Assembly (NCBI RefSeq): GCF_017876535.1
Contig: NZ_JAGIOF010000001.1
Span: 2,604,001-2,668,000, forward strand
Direction of reading: 5' to 3'
Origin: Paeniglutamicibacter kerguelensis
GTDB taxonomy: Bacteria > Actinomycetota > Actinomycetes > Actinomycetales > Micrococcaceae
Length of the DNA: 64,000 nucleotides
The notes beneath the pieces were generated by a model. It saw only the letters and a program-made list of their open reading frames with translations. It made no database searches and had not been told where the DNA came from. Of this stretch, positions 1 to 14,335 are shown piece after piece (the first letter of the stretch is position 1; each line of letters begins with the position of its first letter). The position numbers and the translations under genes are program-made.

Positions 1-906
1 GTTCTTCGGATCGTGACCGATCGTCGCGCCAACATCCATCGGGTTCGGCAGGAAGTCGATGACAGCATCGAGCATCGGCTGAACGCCACGGTTCTTGAAG
101 GCGGAGCCACAGAAGACCGGGTAGATCTCGGAGTTGACAACCATCTTGCGGATGCCGGCCTTGAGCTCAGCAATGCTGATCTCTTCGCCTTCGAGGAACT
201 TCTCCATGAGCTCGTCAGAGCCCTCGGCTACGTCCTCAACCAGCTTGGCGCGGTATTCCTCGGCCTTTTCCTGAAGGTCGGCCGGGATTTCCTGGACTTC
301 GTAGGCGGCACCCATGGTGACGTCACCCTTGGAGTCGCCCTCCCATACGAAAGCCTTCATGGTCATCAAGTCGACAACGCCGGTGAACTCGGACTCGGAG
401 CCGATCGGCAGCTGCATTACCAGCGGCTTGGCACCAAGGCGCTTGATGATGGTGTCTACGGTGAAGTAGAAGTCAGCACCCAGCTTGTCCATCTTGTTGA
501 CGAAGCAGATACGCGGAACGTTGTACTTGTCAGCCTGGCGCCAAACAGTCTCGGACTGTGGCTCCACGCCTTCCTTGCCATCGAAGACGGCAACTGCGCC
601 ATCGAGGACGCGCAAGGAGCGCTCAACCTCAACGGTGAAGTCAACGTGACCCGGGGTGTCAATGATGTTGATCTGGTTCTTGTTCCAGAAGCAGGTCACG
701 GCGGCAGACGTAATCGTAATGCCGCGCTCCTTTTCCTGCTCCATCCAGTCAGTCGTCGAGGCACCATCGTGCGTTTCGCCGAGCTTGTGGTTCACACCCG
801 TGTAGAACAGGATGCGTTCCGTCGTAGTGGTCTTACCGGCATCGATGTGGGCCATGATGCCGATGTTTCGGACCTTATTCAGGTCGGTAAGCACGTCCTG
901 TGCCAC
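1..906 (-). CDS. fusA: elongation factor G, N-terminal part (cut by window edge)
   Basis: Ribosomal translocase GTPase. The visible 302 residues begin [20 protein letters not shown] and include the P-loop [16 protein letters not shown], the switch region with [18 protein letters not shown] and the NKMD guanine-specificity motif, so the whole G domain is present. Domains II-V lie beyond the left edge. The start is GTG at 906-904, preceded by GGGAGA six bases upstream; the family N-terminus fits this start exactly. It is the third gene of the str operon after rpsL and rpsG, with an 81-bp gap from rpsG that can form a hairpin. Confidence 0.97.
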   Translation of the reverse strand, partial: MAQDVLTDLNKVRNIGIMAHIDAGKTTTTERILFYTGVNHKLGETHDGASTTDWMEQEKERGITITSAAVTCFWNKNQINIIDTPGHVDFTVEVERSLRVLDGAVAVFDGKEGVEPQSETVWRQADKYNVPRICFVNKMDKLGADFYFTVDTIIKRLGAKPLVMQLPIGSESEFTGVVDLMTMKAFVWEGDSKGDVTMGAAYEVQEIPADLQEKAEEYRAKLVEDVAEGSDELMEKFLEGEEISIAELKAGIRKMVVNSEIYPVFCGSAFKNRGVQPMLDAVIDFLPNPMDVGATIGHDPKN

Positions 907-940
907 GATGTCTCCCTAAGTTGGTGATATCCATTCCAGA

Positions 941-969
941 GGCGGAACCGATCAATGATCGATCCCGCC
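941..969 (-). other. imperfect hairpin between rpsG and fusA
   Basis: The rpsG-fusA spacer contains an imperfect inverted repeat with outer arms GGCGG/CCGCC and inner arms GATCA/TGATC. There is no T-run on the minus strand, so it does not look like an intrinsic terminator. A processing or translational-control hairpin in the str mRNA is possible but unproven. Confidence 0.35.
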
Positions 970-987
970 ATCTGAATAGAACGCTTT

Positions 988-1458
988 TTACCAGCGGTAG
1001 TGGGCGAAGGCCTTGTTGGACTCTGCCATCTTGTGAGTGTCTTCGCGACGCTTTACAGCGGCACCCAGACCGTTGGAGGCGTCGAGGATCTCGTTCATGA
1101 GACGCTCGATCATGGTCTTCTCGCGGCGAGCCTTCGAGTAGCCAACGAGCCAGCGAAGTGCCAGAGCGGTCGAGCGACCCGGCTTTACTTCTACTGGAAC
1201 CTGGTAGGTAGCGCCACCAACACGGCGGGAGCGAACCTCGAGGGCCGGGCGGATGTTATCCATGGCCTTCTTGAGGGTCACAACCGGGTCGGTACCGTTC
1301 TTGGCCAATGCACCTTCGAGTGCACCGTAAACGATACGCTCTGCGGTGGACTTCTTACCGTCGATCAAAACCTTGTTGATCAGCTGGGTAACAAGCGGGG
1401 AACCGTATACCGGATCCGAGACGAGGGGGCGCGCTGGCGCCGGGCCCTTACGAGGCAT
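988..1458 (-). CDS. rpsG: 30S ribosomal protein S7
   Basis: Primary 16S rRNA-binding protein that nucleates assembly of the 30S head. At 156 residues it has the family length, beginning [20 protein letters not shown] and ending in NKAFAHYRW. Its ATG shares one base with the rpsL stop (TAATG), so the two are translationally coupled in the rpsL-rpsG-fusA operon. Confidence 0.98.
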   Translation of the reverse strand: MPRKGPAPARPLVSDPVYGSPLVTQLINKVLIDGKKSTAERIVYGALEGALAKNGTDPVVTLKKAMDNIRPALEVRSRRVGGATYQVPVEVKPGRSTALALRWLVGYSKARREKTMIERLMNEILDASNGLGAAVKRREDTHKMAESNKAFAHYRW

Positions 1459-1832
1459 TACTTACCTTCCTTCTTGGCACCGTAGCGGGAACGAGCCTGC
1501 TTACGGTTCTTTACACCCTGGGTATCGAGCGCACCACGTACGATCTTGTAGCGCACACCCGGAAGGTCCTTCACACGACCACCGCGAACGAGCACGATGG
1601 AGTGTTCCTGCAGGTTGTGGCCAACGCCCGGAATGTAAGCGGTAACTTCAACGCCACCGGCAAGGCGCACACGTGCGACCTTACGAAGTGCGGAGTTCGG
1701 CTTCTTCGGGGTGGTGGTGTACACACGGGTGCATACGCCACGACGCATTGGGTTGCCCTTAAGGGCTGGGGCCTTGGTCTTCTTGACCTTCGGCGAGCGG
1801 CCCTTGCGGACCAGCTGCTGAATAGTAGGCAC
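1458..1832 (-). CDS. rpsL: 30S ribosomal protein S12
   Basis: Decoding-centre protein of the 30S subunit, 124 residues from a GTG start at 1832-1830. GGAGG lies about eight bases upstream and the family N-terminus ([11 protein letters not shown]) begins there. A longer in-frame ATG at 1874 would add 14 residues unlike the family and is rejected. The lysines classically mutated in streptomycin resistance, in [11 protein letters not shown] and [12 protein letters not shown], are wild type, so no streptomycin-resistance allele is visible. First gene of the str operon. Confidence 0.98.
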   Translation of the reverse strand: MPTIQQLVRKGRSPKVKKTKAPALKGNPMRRGVCTRVYTTTPKKPNSALRKVARVRLAGGVEVTAYIPGVGHNLQEHSIVLVRGGRVKDLPGVRYKIVRGALDTQGVKNRKQARSRYGAKKEGK

Positions 1833-2221
1833 TTTCGTGTCCTCCGGTTTCTTGTTCTGCGGCGCCGCCCACAATAAGACTGCTTGGAGACGCTGCGTTT
1901 ATAGTCGTTTAGTCACAGCGACTTCGGGTTGACCCCTAGGCGTGCGAAAGTGTGGCATATGTTGCGCAACCTACCCGCAACCCGGACTGTGTCCATTTGC
2001 CACACCTATAAAACAATTAGCTCTAGCTTAGCATGAGTTCTCCGCGCTTAATGACACGGGTCTCATCACACACTGCCCTGGTTCCCTTTAAACACAAGGA
2101 ACTCTTCGTGTGCGGCCACGCTGCCACTTCATCGAAGCAGCCGTGGGACGCATGCGCCACAAGTTGCCGGCGCAACTCGCTGAGACAGCGAAACCGCGAT
2201 CGGACGCTCCGGGTCTCGGAC
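1833..2221 (-). promoter_or_regulatory. intergenic region upstream of the str operon; promoter expected
   Basis: This 389-bp gap separates rpsL from the GNAT gene. It holds no convincing coding sequence. The AT-rich part near 1990-2035 is the likeliest place for the str-operon promoter on the minus strand, but I could not settle on a single -35/-10 pair. The short ORFs in the gap have no recognisable protein features. Confidence 0.35.
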
Positions 2222-2740
2222 CTAGCCTGCATCGATCCAGTAGCGACGGGTGCCGTTTCGAGTATCCTCGTACGCGCCTCGGTTCTTCTCTATGGTTCCG
2301 CGTGATCCTGCGTTGCCTTCAAGGCATGTCACGAGCACTCGCGATATCCCCAAGGCCCCGGCCATGGGCAGGGTCCGGGCCAGCGCCGCTGTGGCATGAC
2401 CCTTGCGGCGAGCCGACGGACGAACGCTGTACCCGATGTGTCCGCCTTCGTTGAATAGATAGTCGTTGCGTTCGTGACGGATGGCGAGTGAGCCGAGAAT
2501 GCTGGCCCCCTGGGCGATCCAAAGGAATGTGCACGGAACATACTCCGGCTTTCGCGGGCTGTCGGGTAGTGCGTCGGCGAGCAGCCGTTCCACAAAACCT
2601 TCGAAGACTCCCGGATCCCGCCATTGCTCAAGGTCAAGGTCCTCGGCACTGGCTCCGTCCCGGTGGGCACCGTTGAATTCCATGGCAGCTTCCAGCCAAT
2701 CGTCCCGGTACCGGACGTCCGGGGCGATGAGTTCGATCAT
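2222..2740 (-). CDS. GNAT family N-acetyltransferase
   Basis: A 172-residue Gcn5-related acetyltransferase. Visible features are an acetyl-CoA binding loop around HIGYSVRPSARRKGHATAAL (residues about 97-116) and a C-terminal TIEKNRGAYED...RRYWID ending typical of this GNAT branch. The substrate cannot be told. It stands alone between rpoC and the str operon, in the same orientation as both. Confidence 0.85.
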   Translation of the reverse strand: MIELIAPDVRYRDDWLEAAMEFNGAHRDGASAEDLDLEQWRDPGVFEGFVERLLADALPDSPRKPEYVPCTFLWIAQGASILGSLAIRHERNDYLFNEGGHIGYSVRPSARRKGHATAALARTLPMAGALGISRVLVTCLEGNAGSRGTIEKNRGAYEDTRNGTRRYWIDAG

Positions 2741-2867
2741 GGCTCGAGCCTATGCAAGTCCATGGTTCAGTTCCGACAGCGACGCGCCACAACTTGCTCG
2801 GCGGGCTCACCGCCAGCGATCTTGCCCCACCCCCATTGGTGCCAACCACCCGCTCCCCCCGTTAACG

Positions 2868-2950
2868 ACTTTGGCCGGCATTCCCCGAATGGGGAATGCC
2901 GGCCAAAGTTTGTTGCATCAGCGTTGTCCCGCCGAGTGGGCGGGACAACG
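2868..2950 (-). terminator. two tandem hairpins downstream of rpoC
   Basis: Just after the rpoC stop on the minus strand come two strong inverted repeats. The first (2950-2922) has a perfect 12-bp stem and 5-nt loop. The second (2909-2868) has a perfect 19-bp stem around a 4-nt loop. Neither is followed by a clear U-run, so termination or mRNA 3'-end protection of the rpoBC transcript is inferred from position and strength. Confidence 0.7.
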
Positions 2951-2959
2951 GCTCATGCC

Positions 2960-6853
<3,894 letters not shown>

Positions 6854-7038
6854 ATGGTCCTTATCTCTCTTCTAAGTTTCTGAAGTCTAATGTGGTGAGG
6901 TGTTCGCGGAACCCGAAGGTTCCACGCTCACCGTGGGTCTGGAAGATATCCAGTTCCGTTTGGTCCCGGCGGTCGAAGGAGCGCTGCGCTGGTGTTGCCA
7001 CCGGCACCGCTCCCCCGACCACAGGACGTCAGTTGGAA

Positions 7039-10000
7039 CTAAACTTCTTCGACGGAGTTCGGTTCCGACCGGGAAAGGTCGATGCCGAGTTCTTCCGCGG
7101 CCCGGAAGACTTCTTCATCCGAGTCTCGCATTTCGATGGTGTTGCCGTCGGTTCCGAGGACCTCGACGTTCAAGCACAACGACTGCATTTCCTTGATCAG
7201 GACCTTGAACGATTCCGGGACACCTGGTTCCGGGATGTTCTCGCCCTTGACGATTGCCTCGTAGACCTTCACGCGACCGTGAATATCATCGGACTTGATC
7301 GTGAGCAGTTCCTGCAGGGTGTATGCGGCACCGTAGGCCTCCAGGGCCCACACTTCCATTTCACCGAAGCGCTGGCCACCGAACTGTGCCTTACCACCCA
7401 ACGGCTGCTGGGTGATCATGGAGTACGGACCGGTGGAACGTGCGTGGATCTTGTCGTCCACCAGGTGGTGGAGCTTCAGGATGTACATGTAGCCAACGGA
7501 AACCGGATCCGGGAACGGCTCGCCGGAGCGGCCGTCGAACAGACGGGCCTTACCGGAGTTGCCGATCAGGCGCTTGCCGTCGCGGGTCACATTGGTGTGG
7601 TCGAGGATGCCGCGGATTTCGTTTTCCGTGGCGCCATCGAAGACCGGGGTGGAAACCTTGCTGGAGCCGACTTCACGCGGGAGGTCCGGCAGGTTCTTGA
7701 CCCACTCCGGCTCGCCCTCGATCTTCCAGCCCTGCTTGGCAGCCCACGCGAGGTGGATTTCCAGGACCTGGCCGACGTTCATTCGACCCGGAACACCCAA
7801 GGGGTTCAGGACGACGTCAACCGGGGTTCCGTCTTCAAGGAACGGCATGTCTTCGATCGGAAGGATCTTGGAGATGACGCCCTTGTTACCGTGGCGGCCT
7901 GCAAGCTTGTCACCGTTGGTGATCTTGCGCTTCTGTGCCACGTAGACGCGAACCAGCTGGTTCACGCCCGGGGGCAGGTCGTCGTCGTTGTCGCGGTCGA
8001 AGATGCGGACACCGATGACCACGCCGGACTCGCCGTGCGGAACCTTCAGGGAAGTATCGCGAACTTCGCGGGACTTCTCACCGAAGATGGCGCGCAACAG
8101 GCGCTCTTCCGGGGTCAGCTCGGTTTCACCCTTCGGGGTGACACGGCCAACCAGGATGTCGCCTGCTTCAACCTCGGCACCGATGTGGATGATGCCGCGC
8201 TCGTCGAGCTGCGCCAGGATCTCTTCGGAGACGTTCGGGATGTCGCGGGTAACTTCCTCGGCACCAAGCTTGGTGTCGCGGGCGTCGACTTCGTGTTCTT
8301 CGATGTGGATCGAGGTGAGCACGTCGTCGGAGACCATGCGCTGGGAGAGGATGATCGCATCCTCGAAGTTGTGACCTTCCCAGGACATGAAGGCAACCAG
8401 CAGGTTCTTGCCCAGGGCGAGCTCGCCCTTGTCGGTGGACGGGCCGTCGGCGATGATCGAGTTGTAGTCAACACGATCGCCTTCGGAAACCATCACGCGC
8501 TGGTTGTATGCGTTGCCCTGGTTGGAGCGAGCAAACTTCATGATCGGGTAGGCGGCTTCGGTGCCATCGTCGTTCATGACGGTGACAAGGTCGGCCGAAA
8601 CCTCGGAGACAACGCCTCCGGTGGTTGCGATGACCGAGTCGCCGGCGTCGACTGCCGCGAACTTCTCCATGCCGGTACCCACGAGTGGGGACTCGGAGGC
8701 AAGCAGCGGCACAGCCTGACGCTGCATGTTCGCACCCATGAGGGCGCGGTTGGCATCGTCGTGCTCGAGGAACGGAATCAGGGCGGTTGCCACGGACACC
8801 ATCTGGCGCGGGGAAACGTCCATGTATTCAACTTCGGACGGTTCCACGATGACGGGCTCGCCGCCGCCGCCGCGCTCGCGGACCAGGACGCCGTCTTCAA
8901 TGAAGCGGTTGTCTGCATCCAGCGGTGCGTTGGCCTGTGCGATGAAGTTTTCGAGTTCCTCATCCGCGGTCAGGTAGTCGATTTCGCCGGTGAGGCGACC
9001 GTCGACGACCTTGCGGTACGGAGTTTCGATGAAGCCGAAAGCGTTGATGCGGCCGTAGGTCGCCAACGAACCGATCAGACCAATGTTCGGGCCTTCAGGG
9101 GTTTCAATCGGGCACATGCGTCCGTAGTGGGACGGGTGAACGTCTCGAACTTCCATGCCTGCACGGTCACGGGACAGACCGCCCGGGCCCAGCGCGGAGA
9201 GACGACGCTTGTGCGTCAAACCGGCCAGCGGGTTGTTCTGGTCCATGAACTGCGAGAGCTGGGAGGTTCCGAAGAACTCCTTGATCGCTGCAACAACCGG
9301 GCGGATGTTGATCAGCGTCTGCGGGGTGATTGCCTCGACGTCCTGCGTGGTCATGCGTTCGCGGACCACGCGCTCCATGCGGGACAGACCCGTGCGGACC
9401 TGGTTTTCGATCAATTCGCCAACGGCGCGGATGCGACGGTTGCCGAAGTGGTCGATGTCATCGACGCTCACGGTCAAGGCAACGGGCTTGCCGTCGCGCA
9501 TGCCCGGGGTGGTCTTCTCGCCGGCGTGCAGGGCAACCAGGAACTTGATCATTGCGACAATGTCGTCAATGTTCAGCACCGAGGCGTCCGGGGAATCAAG
9601 CGGGGTTTCAACACCGAGCTTGCGGTTGATCTTGTAACGACCAACCTTTGCCAGGTCGTAGCGCTTCGCCTCGAAGTAGAGGTTCTTGAGCAACGCCTGT
9701 GCAGCATCGACCGTCGGCGGTTCGCCCGGGCGAAGCTTGCGGTAGATATCCAGGAGGGCTTCTTCCTGGGTATCGGTGGTGTCCTTCTCCAGGGTGGCGC
9801 GGATCGAGTCGTACTGTCCGAACTCTTCCAGGATGCGGCCTTCGGTCCAGCCTAGGGCCTTGAGCAGAACGGTGACCGACTGCTTGCGCTTGCGGTCGAG
9901 GCGAACGCCGACCTGGTCGCGCTTGTCGATTTCCAGTTCGAACCATGCACCACGCGACGGGATGATCTTCGCGGTGAAGATGTCCTTGTCACTGGTCTTG

Positions 10001-10545
10001 TCCGGGGTGCGCTCGAAGTAGGCGCCCGGGGAACGAACGAGCTGGGATACCACGACACGCTCGGTGCCGTTGATGATGAAGGTACCCTTGTCCGTCATCA
10101 GCGGGAAGTCGCCCATGAACACGGTCTGCTGCTTGATTTCGCCCGTGTTGTTGTTCATGAACTCGGCCTTGACGTACAGCGGAGCGGCGTACGTGGCGTC
10201 GCGGTCCTTGCACTCGGCCATGGTGTACTTCGGATCAGCGAACTCAGGCTCCGAGAAGCTCAGGGACATGGTCTCCTGGAAGTCTTCAATCGGGGAGATC
10301 TCTTCGAAGATCTCGGCCAGACCCGAAGTCGTGGCTACACTGGTGTCACCAATGGTCTGGGCGTATGCCAGACGGTTCTTCCAGCGCTCGTTGCCGACGA
10401 GCCAGTCAAAGCTCTCGGTCTGAAGTGCCAAAAGATTAGGAACATCAAGTGGTTCGTGAATCTTTGCAAAAGAAAGTCGGCCAGCATATTCCGCGCTGCG
10501 GGCCGAACTAGCGGTTTGGTTGTTAGAGGTGCTCGAGGCGACCAA
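7039..10545 (-). CDS. rpoB: DNA-directed RNA polymerase subunit beta
   Basis: RNA polymerase beta subunit, 1168 residues from a TTG start at 10545-10543 (MVASSTSNN), chosen because GAAGGA precedes it by six bases; an ATG five codons upstream has no such site and would absorb the Shine-Dalgarno. The rifampicin-binding region is intact, with [15 protein letters not shown] followed by [13 protein letters not shown], so the usual resistance positions are wild type. The C-terminal switch region [20 protein letters not shown] is present. Transcribed ahead of rpoC. Confidence 0.98.
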   Translation of the reverse strand: MVASSTSNNQTASSARSAEYAGRLSFAKIHEPLDVPNLLALQTESFDWLVGNERWKNRLAYAQTIGDTSVATTSGLAEIFEEISPIEDFQETMSLSFSEPEFADPKYTMAECKDRDATYAAPLYVKAEFMNNNTGEIKQQTVFMGDFPLMTDKGTFIINGTERVVVSQLVRSPGAYFERTPDKTSDKDIFTAKIIPSRGAWFELEIDKRDQVGVRLDRKRKQSVTVLLKALGWTEGRILEEFGQYDSIRATLEKDTTDTQEEALLDIYRKLRPGEPPTVDAAQALLKNLYFEAKRYDLAKVGRYKINRKLGVETPLDSPDASVLNIDDIVAMIKFLVALHAGEKTTPGMRDGKPVALTVSVDDIDHFGNRRIRAVGELIENQVRTGLSRMERVVRERMTTQDVEAITPQTLINIRPVVAAIKEFFGTSQLSQFMDQNNPLAGLTHKRRLSALGPGGLSRDRAGMEVRDVHPSHYGRMCPIETPEGPNIGLIGSLATYGRINAFGFIETPYRKVVDGRLTGEIDYLTADEELENFIAQANAPLDADNRFIEDGVLVRERGGGGEPVIVEPSEVEYMDVSPRQMVSVATALIPFLEHDDANRALMGANMQRQAVPLLASESPLVGTGMEKFAAVDAGDSVIATTGGVVSEVSADLVTVMNDDGTEAAYPIMKFARSNQGNAYNQRVMVSEGDRVDYNSIIADGPSTDKGELALGKNLLVAFMSWEGHNFEDAIILSQRMVSDDVLTSIHIEEHEVDARDTKLGAEEVTRDIPNVSEEILAQLDERGIIHIGAEVEAGDILVGRVTPKGETELTPEERLLRAIFGEKSREVRDTSLKVPHGESGVVIGVRIFDRDNDDDLPPGVNQLVRVYVAQKRKITNGDKLAGRHGNKGVISKILPIEDMPFLEDGTPVDVVLNPLGVPGRMNVGQVLEIHLAWAAKQGWKIEGEPEWVKNLPDLPREVGSSKVSTPVFDGATENEIRGILDHTNVTRDGKRLIGNSGKARLFDGRSGEPFPDPVSVGYMYILKLHHLVDDKIHARSTGPYSMITQQPLGGKAQFGGQRFGEMEVWALEAYGAAYTLQELLTIKSDDIHGRVKVYEAIVKGENIPEPGVPESFKVLIKEMQSLCLNVEVLGTDGNTIEMRDSDEEVFRAAEELGIDLSRSEPNSVEEV

Positions 10546-10850
10546 GATGGATCCTTCCACAGACCGTCAGGTTTCCGACGCCGTCTCTCTGCCCGAGTTT
10601 CACTCGCAACAGCACCGTTGAGCAGGCCCACCGCTATATGAAGGCCGGAGATGAAAAGAGAAGACGCAAATCTCCACGTTACACCATGCGGCTTACCATG
10701 TCCACCACCAAACTCGCAAACCCGACCCGGAAACCCCCGCAACTCCTGAGAGATGGATCACGGTTTGTTGATAATTCTGTGGTGCAAACCACAGCGCGCT
10801 AGCCTAGAAGTAAACATTCACCCTGTTTTACCGAAAGCGAGAATTCGATC
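10546..10850. promoter_or_regulatory. divergent intergenic region between rpoB and the thiolase
   Basis: This 305-bp spacer separates rpoB (minus) from the thiolase (plus) and must carry both promoters. On the plus strand a -10-like TAGCCT (10800-10805) lies 17 bp from CTGTGG (10777-10782). A perfect palindrome (10777-10794) overlaps that -35 position. I could not assign the rpoB promoter with confidence. Confidence 0.45.
10777..10794. promoter_or_regulatory. candidate repressor operator upstream of the thiolase
   Basis: A perfect 18-bp palindrome, CTGTGGT-GCAA-ACCACAG, overlaps the -35 position of the likely thiolase promoter. Short TGGT...ACCA half-sites are common in operators of FCD-type GntR regulators. 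The regulator is not in the immediate neighbourhood, so its identity is open. Confidence 0.45.
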
Positions 10851-12044
10851 ATGTCTTCACACCGTGACGCCGTCATAGTCGCCGGCGCCCGCACCCCGTT
10901 CGGCCGCCTGAATGGCCAGCTTTTAAAGCTGAGCGCAGTTGAGCTTGGTGCCGCAGCCATCCGCGGGGCACTGCAGCGCTCCGCCGTGCCAGCCGAGGAT
11001 GTCCAGGCAGTAATCATGGGACACGTGGTCCAGGCCGGGTGCGGCCAGAACCCTGCCCGCCAGAGTTCAATCGCCGCCGGAATCGGCTGGAACGTCAACG
11101 CCATCACGGTCAACAAGGTGTGCCTCTCGGGCCTCTCGGCCATCGCGGATGCCGCCCGCCTGATCCGCGTGGGCGATGCCGACGTGGTCGTGGCCGGCGG
11201 CCAGGAGTCGATGTCCAACACCCCGCACATTCTTCCGGGCTCGCGCCAGGGCTGGACCTACGGAAACATCACAGCCATCGACTCGGTGACCCACGACGGC
11301 CTTACCGACGCCTTCGACGGAAACTCCATGGGCAGCAGCACCGAAGCCAAGAACACTGTGCTGGGACTGACCCGCACCGAGCAGGACGAGGTTGCAGCGG
11401 CATCGCACCAGCGTGCCGCCGCCGCCGTCGAGGCCGGGATCTTCACCGAGGAAATCGTGGAGATCAGCATCCCGCAGCGCAAGGGCGATCCCCTGGTTGT
11501 TTCCGCCGACGAGGGCATCCGTCCGACGACCACCGTCGAGACCCTTGCCGGCCTGCGCCCGGCCTTCGCCAAGGACGGCACCATTACCGCCGGCAACTCC
11601 TCGCCGCTCTCCGATGGCGCCGCAGCCGTTGTCGTCACTTCGCGCGAGTACGCCATCGCGCACAACCTTGAGATCCTGGCCACCGTCGGTGCAGCCGGTC
11701 AGGTTGCCGGTCCCGACAATTCCCTGCACTCGCAGCCTTCGAATGCCATTGCCGCTGCCTTGAAAACCCAAGGCTGGGAAACCTCGGACCTGGACTTCAT
11801 CGAGATCAACGAGGCCTTCGGCGCGGTTGCCTGCCAGTCGCTCAAGGACCTTGGCTACCCGCTGGAAAAGACAAACATCCACGGCGGGGCAATCGCACTG
11901 GGCCACCCGATCGGCGCCTCCGGCGCACGCCTGGCCCTGAGCGCGGCACTTGAACTCAAGCGCCGCGGATCCGGCAAGGCAGCTGTCAGCCTGTGCGGCG
12001 GCGGCGGCCAGGGCGATGCGCTGCTGTTGGTGCGCGAAGCCTAA
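10851..12044 (+). CDS. acetyl-CoA C-acetyltransferase (thiolase)
   Basis: Condenses two acetyl-CoA or cleaves 3-ketoacyl-CoA; cytoplasmic. The 397-residue protein has the nucleophilic cysteine in NKVCLSGLSA (C91), the GGxESMS signature, NEAFGAVA, the catalytic-His block GGAIALGHPIGASGAR and the second cysteine in SLCGGGGQG. Length and motifs are those of biosynthetic/degradative thiolase II (AtoB/PhaA group). Only two bases separate its stop from the next gene. Ketone-body, PHB or fatty-acid use cannot be decided from the window. Confidence 0.93.
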   Translation: MSSHRDAVIVAGARTPFGRLNGQLLKLSAVELGAAAIRGALQRSAVPAEDVQAVIMGHVVQAGCGQNPARQSSIAAGIGWNVNAITVNKVCLSGLSAIADAARLIRVGDADVVVAGGQESMSNTPHILPGSRQGWTYGNITAIDSVTHDGLTDAFDGNSMGSSTEAKNTVLGLTRTEQDEVAAASHQRAAAAVEAGIFTEEIVEISIPQRKGDPLVVSADEGIRPTTTVETLAGLRPAFAKDGTITAGNSSPLSDGAAAVVVTSREYAIAHNLEILATVGAAGQVAGPDNSLHSQPSNAIAAALKTQGWETSDLDFIEINEAFGAVACQSLKDLGYPLEKTNIHGGAIALGHPIGASGARLALSAALELKRRGSGKAAVSLCGGGGQGDALLLVREA

Positions 12045-12046
12045 AG

Positions 12047-12541
12047 ATGGAGGATCAGCTGCCGGCCGACGGCCTGGAACGCATGCAACGCGATGCCCGC
12101 AGCCGCGGGCTGCACGTTGACGTGGTTACCCGCCAACAGGCCGGCAGCCTGGTCGAAGCAGCCGGGCTCATGGGCCTGGAGGTCCATGAGATCGTCAAGT
12201 CGCTTGTGGTGAAGCACAAGGACGGTACATTCTTGTTTGCGTTGATTCCAGGGGACCGCAGCATTTCGTGGCCAAAGCTGCGGGCCTTGCTGGGCGTCAA
12301 CAAGCTGTCCCTGCCGCGCCCGGAGGTGGCCCTTGCAGCAACCGGCTACGAGCGAGGCACCATCACTCCCCTGGGCGCGACAACTCCGTGGCCGGTCTAC
12401 GTTGATTCAAGCGTTGCTGCCGGCAGGATCTGCCTGGGCGCCGGCGCCCACGGCCACTCGGCATTCGTCGACTCGACGGAACTGATTTCCGCACTCAACG
12501 CGACGGTCGCCGACATCAGCGACGCTGAAGCACCGGGCTAA
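12047..12541 (+). CDS. YbaK/EbsC-type aminoacyl-tRNA deacylase
   Basis: A 164-residue YbaK/ProX-fold protein; the family hydrolyses mischarged tRNAs (for example Cys-tRNA-Pro or Ala-tRNA-Pro). It shows the conserved lysine in EIVKSLVVK, the FALIPGDRSISWPKL strand-turn and the C-terminal GxGxHGHS-like element (GAGAHGHSAF). The ATG at 12047 lies two bases after the thiolase stop, suggesting co-transcription. Its 3' end overlaps the convergent acyltransferase gene by 26 bp. Confidence 0.85.
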   Translation: MEDQLPADGLERMQRDARSRGLHVDVVTRQQAGSLVEAAGLMGLEVHEIVKSLVVKHKDGTFLFALIPGDRSISWPKLRALLGVNKLSLPRPEVALAATGYERGTITPLGATTPWPVYVDSSVAAGRICLGAGAHGHSAFVDSTELISALNATVADISDAEAPG

Positions 12542-13700
12542 GCAACTTCTTTCCGCGCGCCCCCAGGAATTCAAGTCCTTTTGTCGTGGCTGCTGCCAGC
12601 GGCTTGGCCAACGGGCGCTCGACAAAGCGGTGCACCAGGTACGCGGCCGTGAACACGATGCCCATGACAATCGGCAATGTCAGGTACTTGCCCAACGTGG
12701 GATTGAGGTGGTCGATCAGCCACCAGCCCCACACCTGATGCAAGAGGTACACAGGGTAGGTCAGCGCCCCCGCCAATGCCAGGAAATTCCATTGGACGTT
12801 GCGTAGCGGCGTCAGGCTCAGGGCAGCAACGCATGCGAACAGCCCCGCGACGATTAGCCAGTAGGTCCACGGCGCGACGTGATAGCCAACCAGCTCCATG
12901 GCTTCCACCGGCGCTTTCAGCCCCGTGAAGTAGGCGGACAGCGCGACATTGAGCAGCAGTATGCTCCAGCGTTGCAGGTTGTGTCCGAAGCGGTAAATCA
13001 TGAACAACATCATGCCGCCGGCAAAGAGCGGGGCGTATTCGGCCATCAACAGGTAGGTGGCGTTTCCATTTCCCAAGAGTTCGGCGCCAAGGCCCAGGAG
13101 CGGCCAGACCACCGCAAAGACGGTCACCCCGCGAATCGTCAGCAGGCGCAGCAGGATCAACGCCAGGATGACCAAGTAGAATCGCAACTCGATCCAAAGC
13201 GTCCAGTAGACGCCGTCGATATGCCGCATGCCCATCATCGGGTGGAACATGGTGAGGTTTGCCAGCAATTCCTTAATGCCTCGCCCCTCGCCCAACTTCG
13301 GCCACATGACGATCACCAGGAAGCCGGTGGCAAGCACGGCGACCCAATAGGCCGGGTAGAGCCTGCCCACGCGTGAACCAACGAACCTGCTCGCACTCTT
13401 CCCGTAGGCCGAGAGCAGGATGACGAATCCAGAGATGATGAAGAAGAGCTGCACACCCATGTTGCCGTAGAGGGTGAACTTTGAAAGCTCGGGCCAGGCG
13501 TCCTTGGCCATCGGGGTTCCCCAAAATTCATGGCGCCACGCGGTGTAGTGGTAGAGCAGGACCAGGACCGCGGCAAGGAATCGAAGGCCGTCCAGCAATG
13601 CCAGTCTCGGCGCACGCGGTGTCTGGGCAGCAGGTTGCGTCAAGGCGCCGTTTTGGCGCGGGACGTCAATGAGCGCTGTTCCGGAATCCGGCAAAGCCAT
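12516..13700 (-). CDS. membrane acyltransferase, acyltransferase 3 (OafA) family
   Basis: Integral membrane O-acyltransferase of 394 residues with about ten hydrophobic segments. Family features are LLDGLRFLAAVLVLLYHYT near residue 35 (R and H typical of the family), FFIISGFVILLS, the LYPAYW motif and VYWTLWIELRFYL. Such proteins acylate sugars or cell-surface glycans; the acceptor here is unknown. It stands alone and converges on the YbaK-like gene. Confidence 0.88.
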   Translation of the reverse strand: MALPDSGTALIDVPRQNGALTQPAAQTPRAPRLALLDGLRFLAAVLVLLYHYTAWRHEFWGTPMAKDAWPELSKFTLYGNMGVQLFFIISGFVILLSAYGKSASRFVGSRVGRLYPAYWVAVLATGFLVIVMWPKLGEGRGIKELLANLTMFHPMMGMRHIDGVYWTLWIELRFYLVILALILLRLLTIRGVTVFAVVWPLLGLGAELLGNGNATYLLMAEYAPLFAGGMMLFMIYRFGHNLQRWSILLLNVALSAYFTGLKAPVEAMELVGYHVAPWTYWLIVAGLFACVAALSLTPLRNVQWNFLALAGALTYPVYLLHQVWGWWLIDHLNPTLGKYLTLPIVMGIVFTAAYLVHRFVERPLAKPLAAATTKGLEFLGARGKKLLSPVLQRR

Positions 13701-13838
13701 ACCCCACCTTTAGTTGATTTGCGTTGTCTTTTCGTTATCAACGGTAGCAAAGTTCATTGCTTGCAATCCGATAGTGGGTTTTTTCTCACCCCGCTGCGTT
13801 GATGGAAGCCCCGCAAAAACGGTATTGGCCGTTAAAAT

Positions 13839-13880
13839 ACTGCGGGCCCGCGGAACCAATTGGTTCCGCGGGCCCGCAGT
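13839..13880 (-). terminator. intrinsic terminator of rplJL
   Basis: A perfect 42-bp palindrome with 19-bp arms around AATT lies 15 bp after the rplL stop; the minus strand then reads ATTTTAAC. Stem strength and position support a terminator of the rplJ-rplL mRNA. Being a full palindrome it could also serve the convergent side. Confidence 0.8.
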
Positions 13881-13895
13881 GAAAAGTGCGAAGAG

Positions 13896-14267
13896 TTACT
13901 TGACAGTAACGGTTGCGCCGGCTGCCTCGAGGGCTTCCTTTGCCTTCTCTGCAGCTTCCTTGGTTGCGCCTTCGAGGACGGCCTTCGGAGCCGAGTCAAC
14001 GACCTCCTTGGCTTCCTTCAGACCCAGCGAAGTCAAGGCACGAACTTCCTTGATGACTGCAATCTTCTTGTCGCCAGCCGACTCGAGGATAACGTCGAAT
14101 TCGGTCTGCTCTTCGGCCTCAACGGCACCAGCGGCCGGGCCAGCAACTGCAACAGCTGCTGCGGTGACCTCGAAGGTCTCCTCGAAGGTCTTTACGAACT
14201 CGGAGAGCTCGATGATGGTCATTTCCTTGAAGGCTTCCAAAAGCTCTTCGGTGGACAGCTTCGCCAT
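13896..14267 (-). CDS. rplL: 50S ribosomal protein L7/L12
   Basis: Stalk protein that recruits translational GTPases. It has 123 residues from ATG 14267 ([16 protein letters not shown]), with AAAGGA upstream. An alanine-rich hinge separates the N-terminal dimer domain from the C-terminal domain containing [17 protein letters not shown] further in-frame ATG 27 bp upstream lacks family support. It lies 68 bp after rplJ. Confidence 0.98.
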   Translation of the reverse strand: MAKLSTEELLEAFKEMTIIELSEFVKTFEETFEVTAAAVAVAGPAAGAVEAEEQTEFDVILESAGDKKIAVIKEVRALTSLGLKEAKEVVDSAPKAVLEGATKEAAEKAKEALEAAGATVTVK

Positions 14268-14335
14268 GATGGGCGTCCTTTCCGTTGGCGGCACTTGCGT
14301 GCCACAAGTTACATGTGTGAGGGGGTGAAGAAAGC

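Noticed and set aside
10335..10742. 135-residue minus-strand frame upstream of rpoB
   Set aside because: It overlaps the rpoB 5' end in another frame, spans the promoter region and has no family features.
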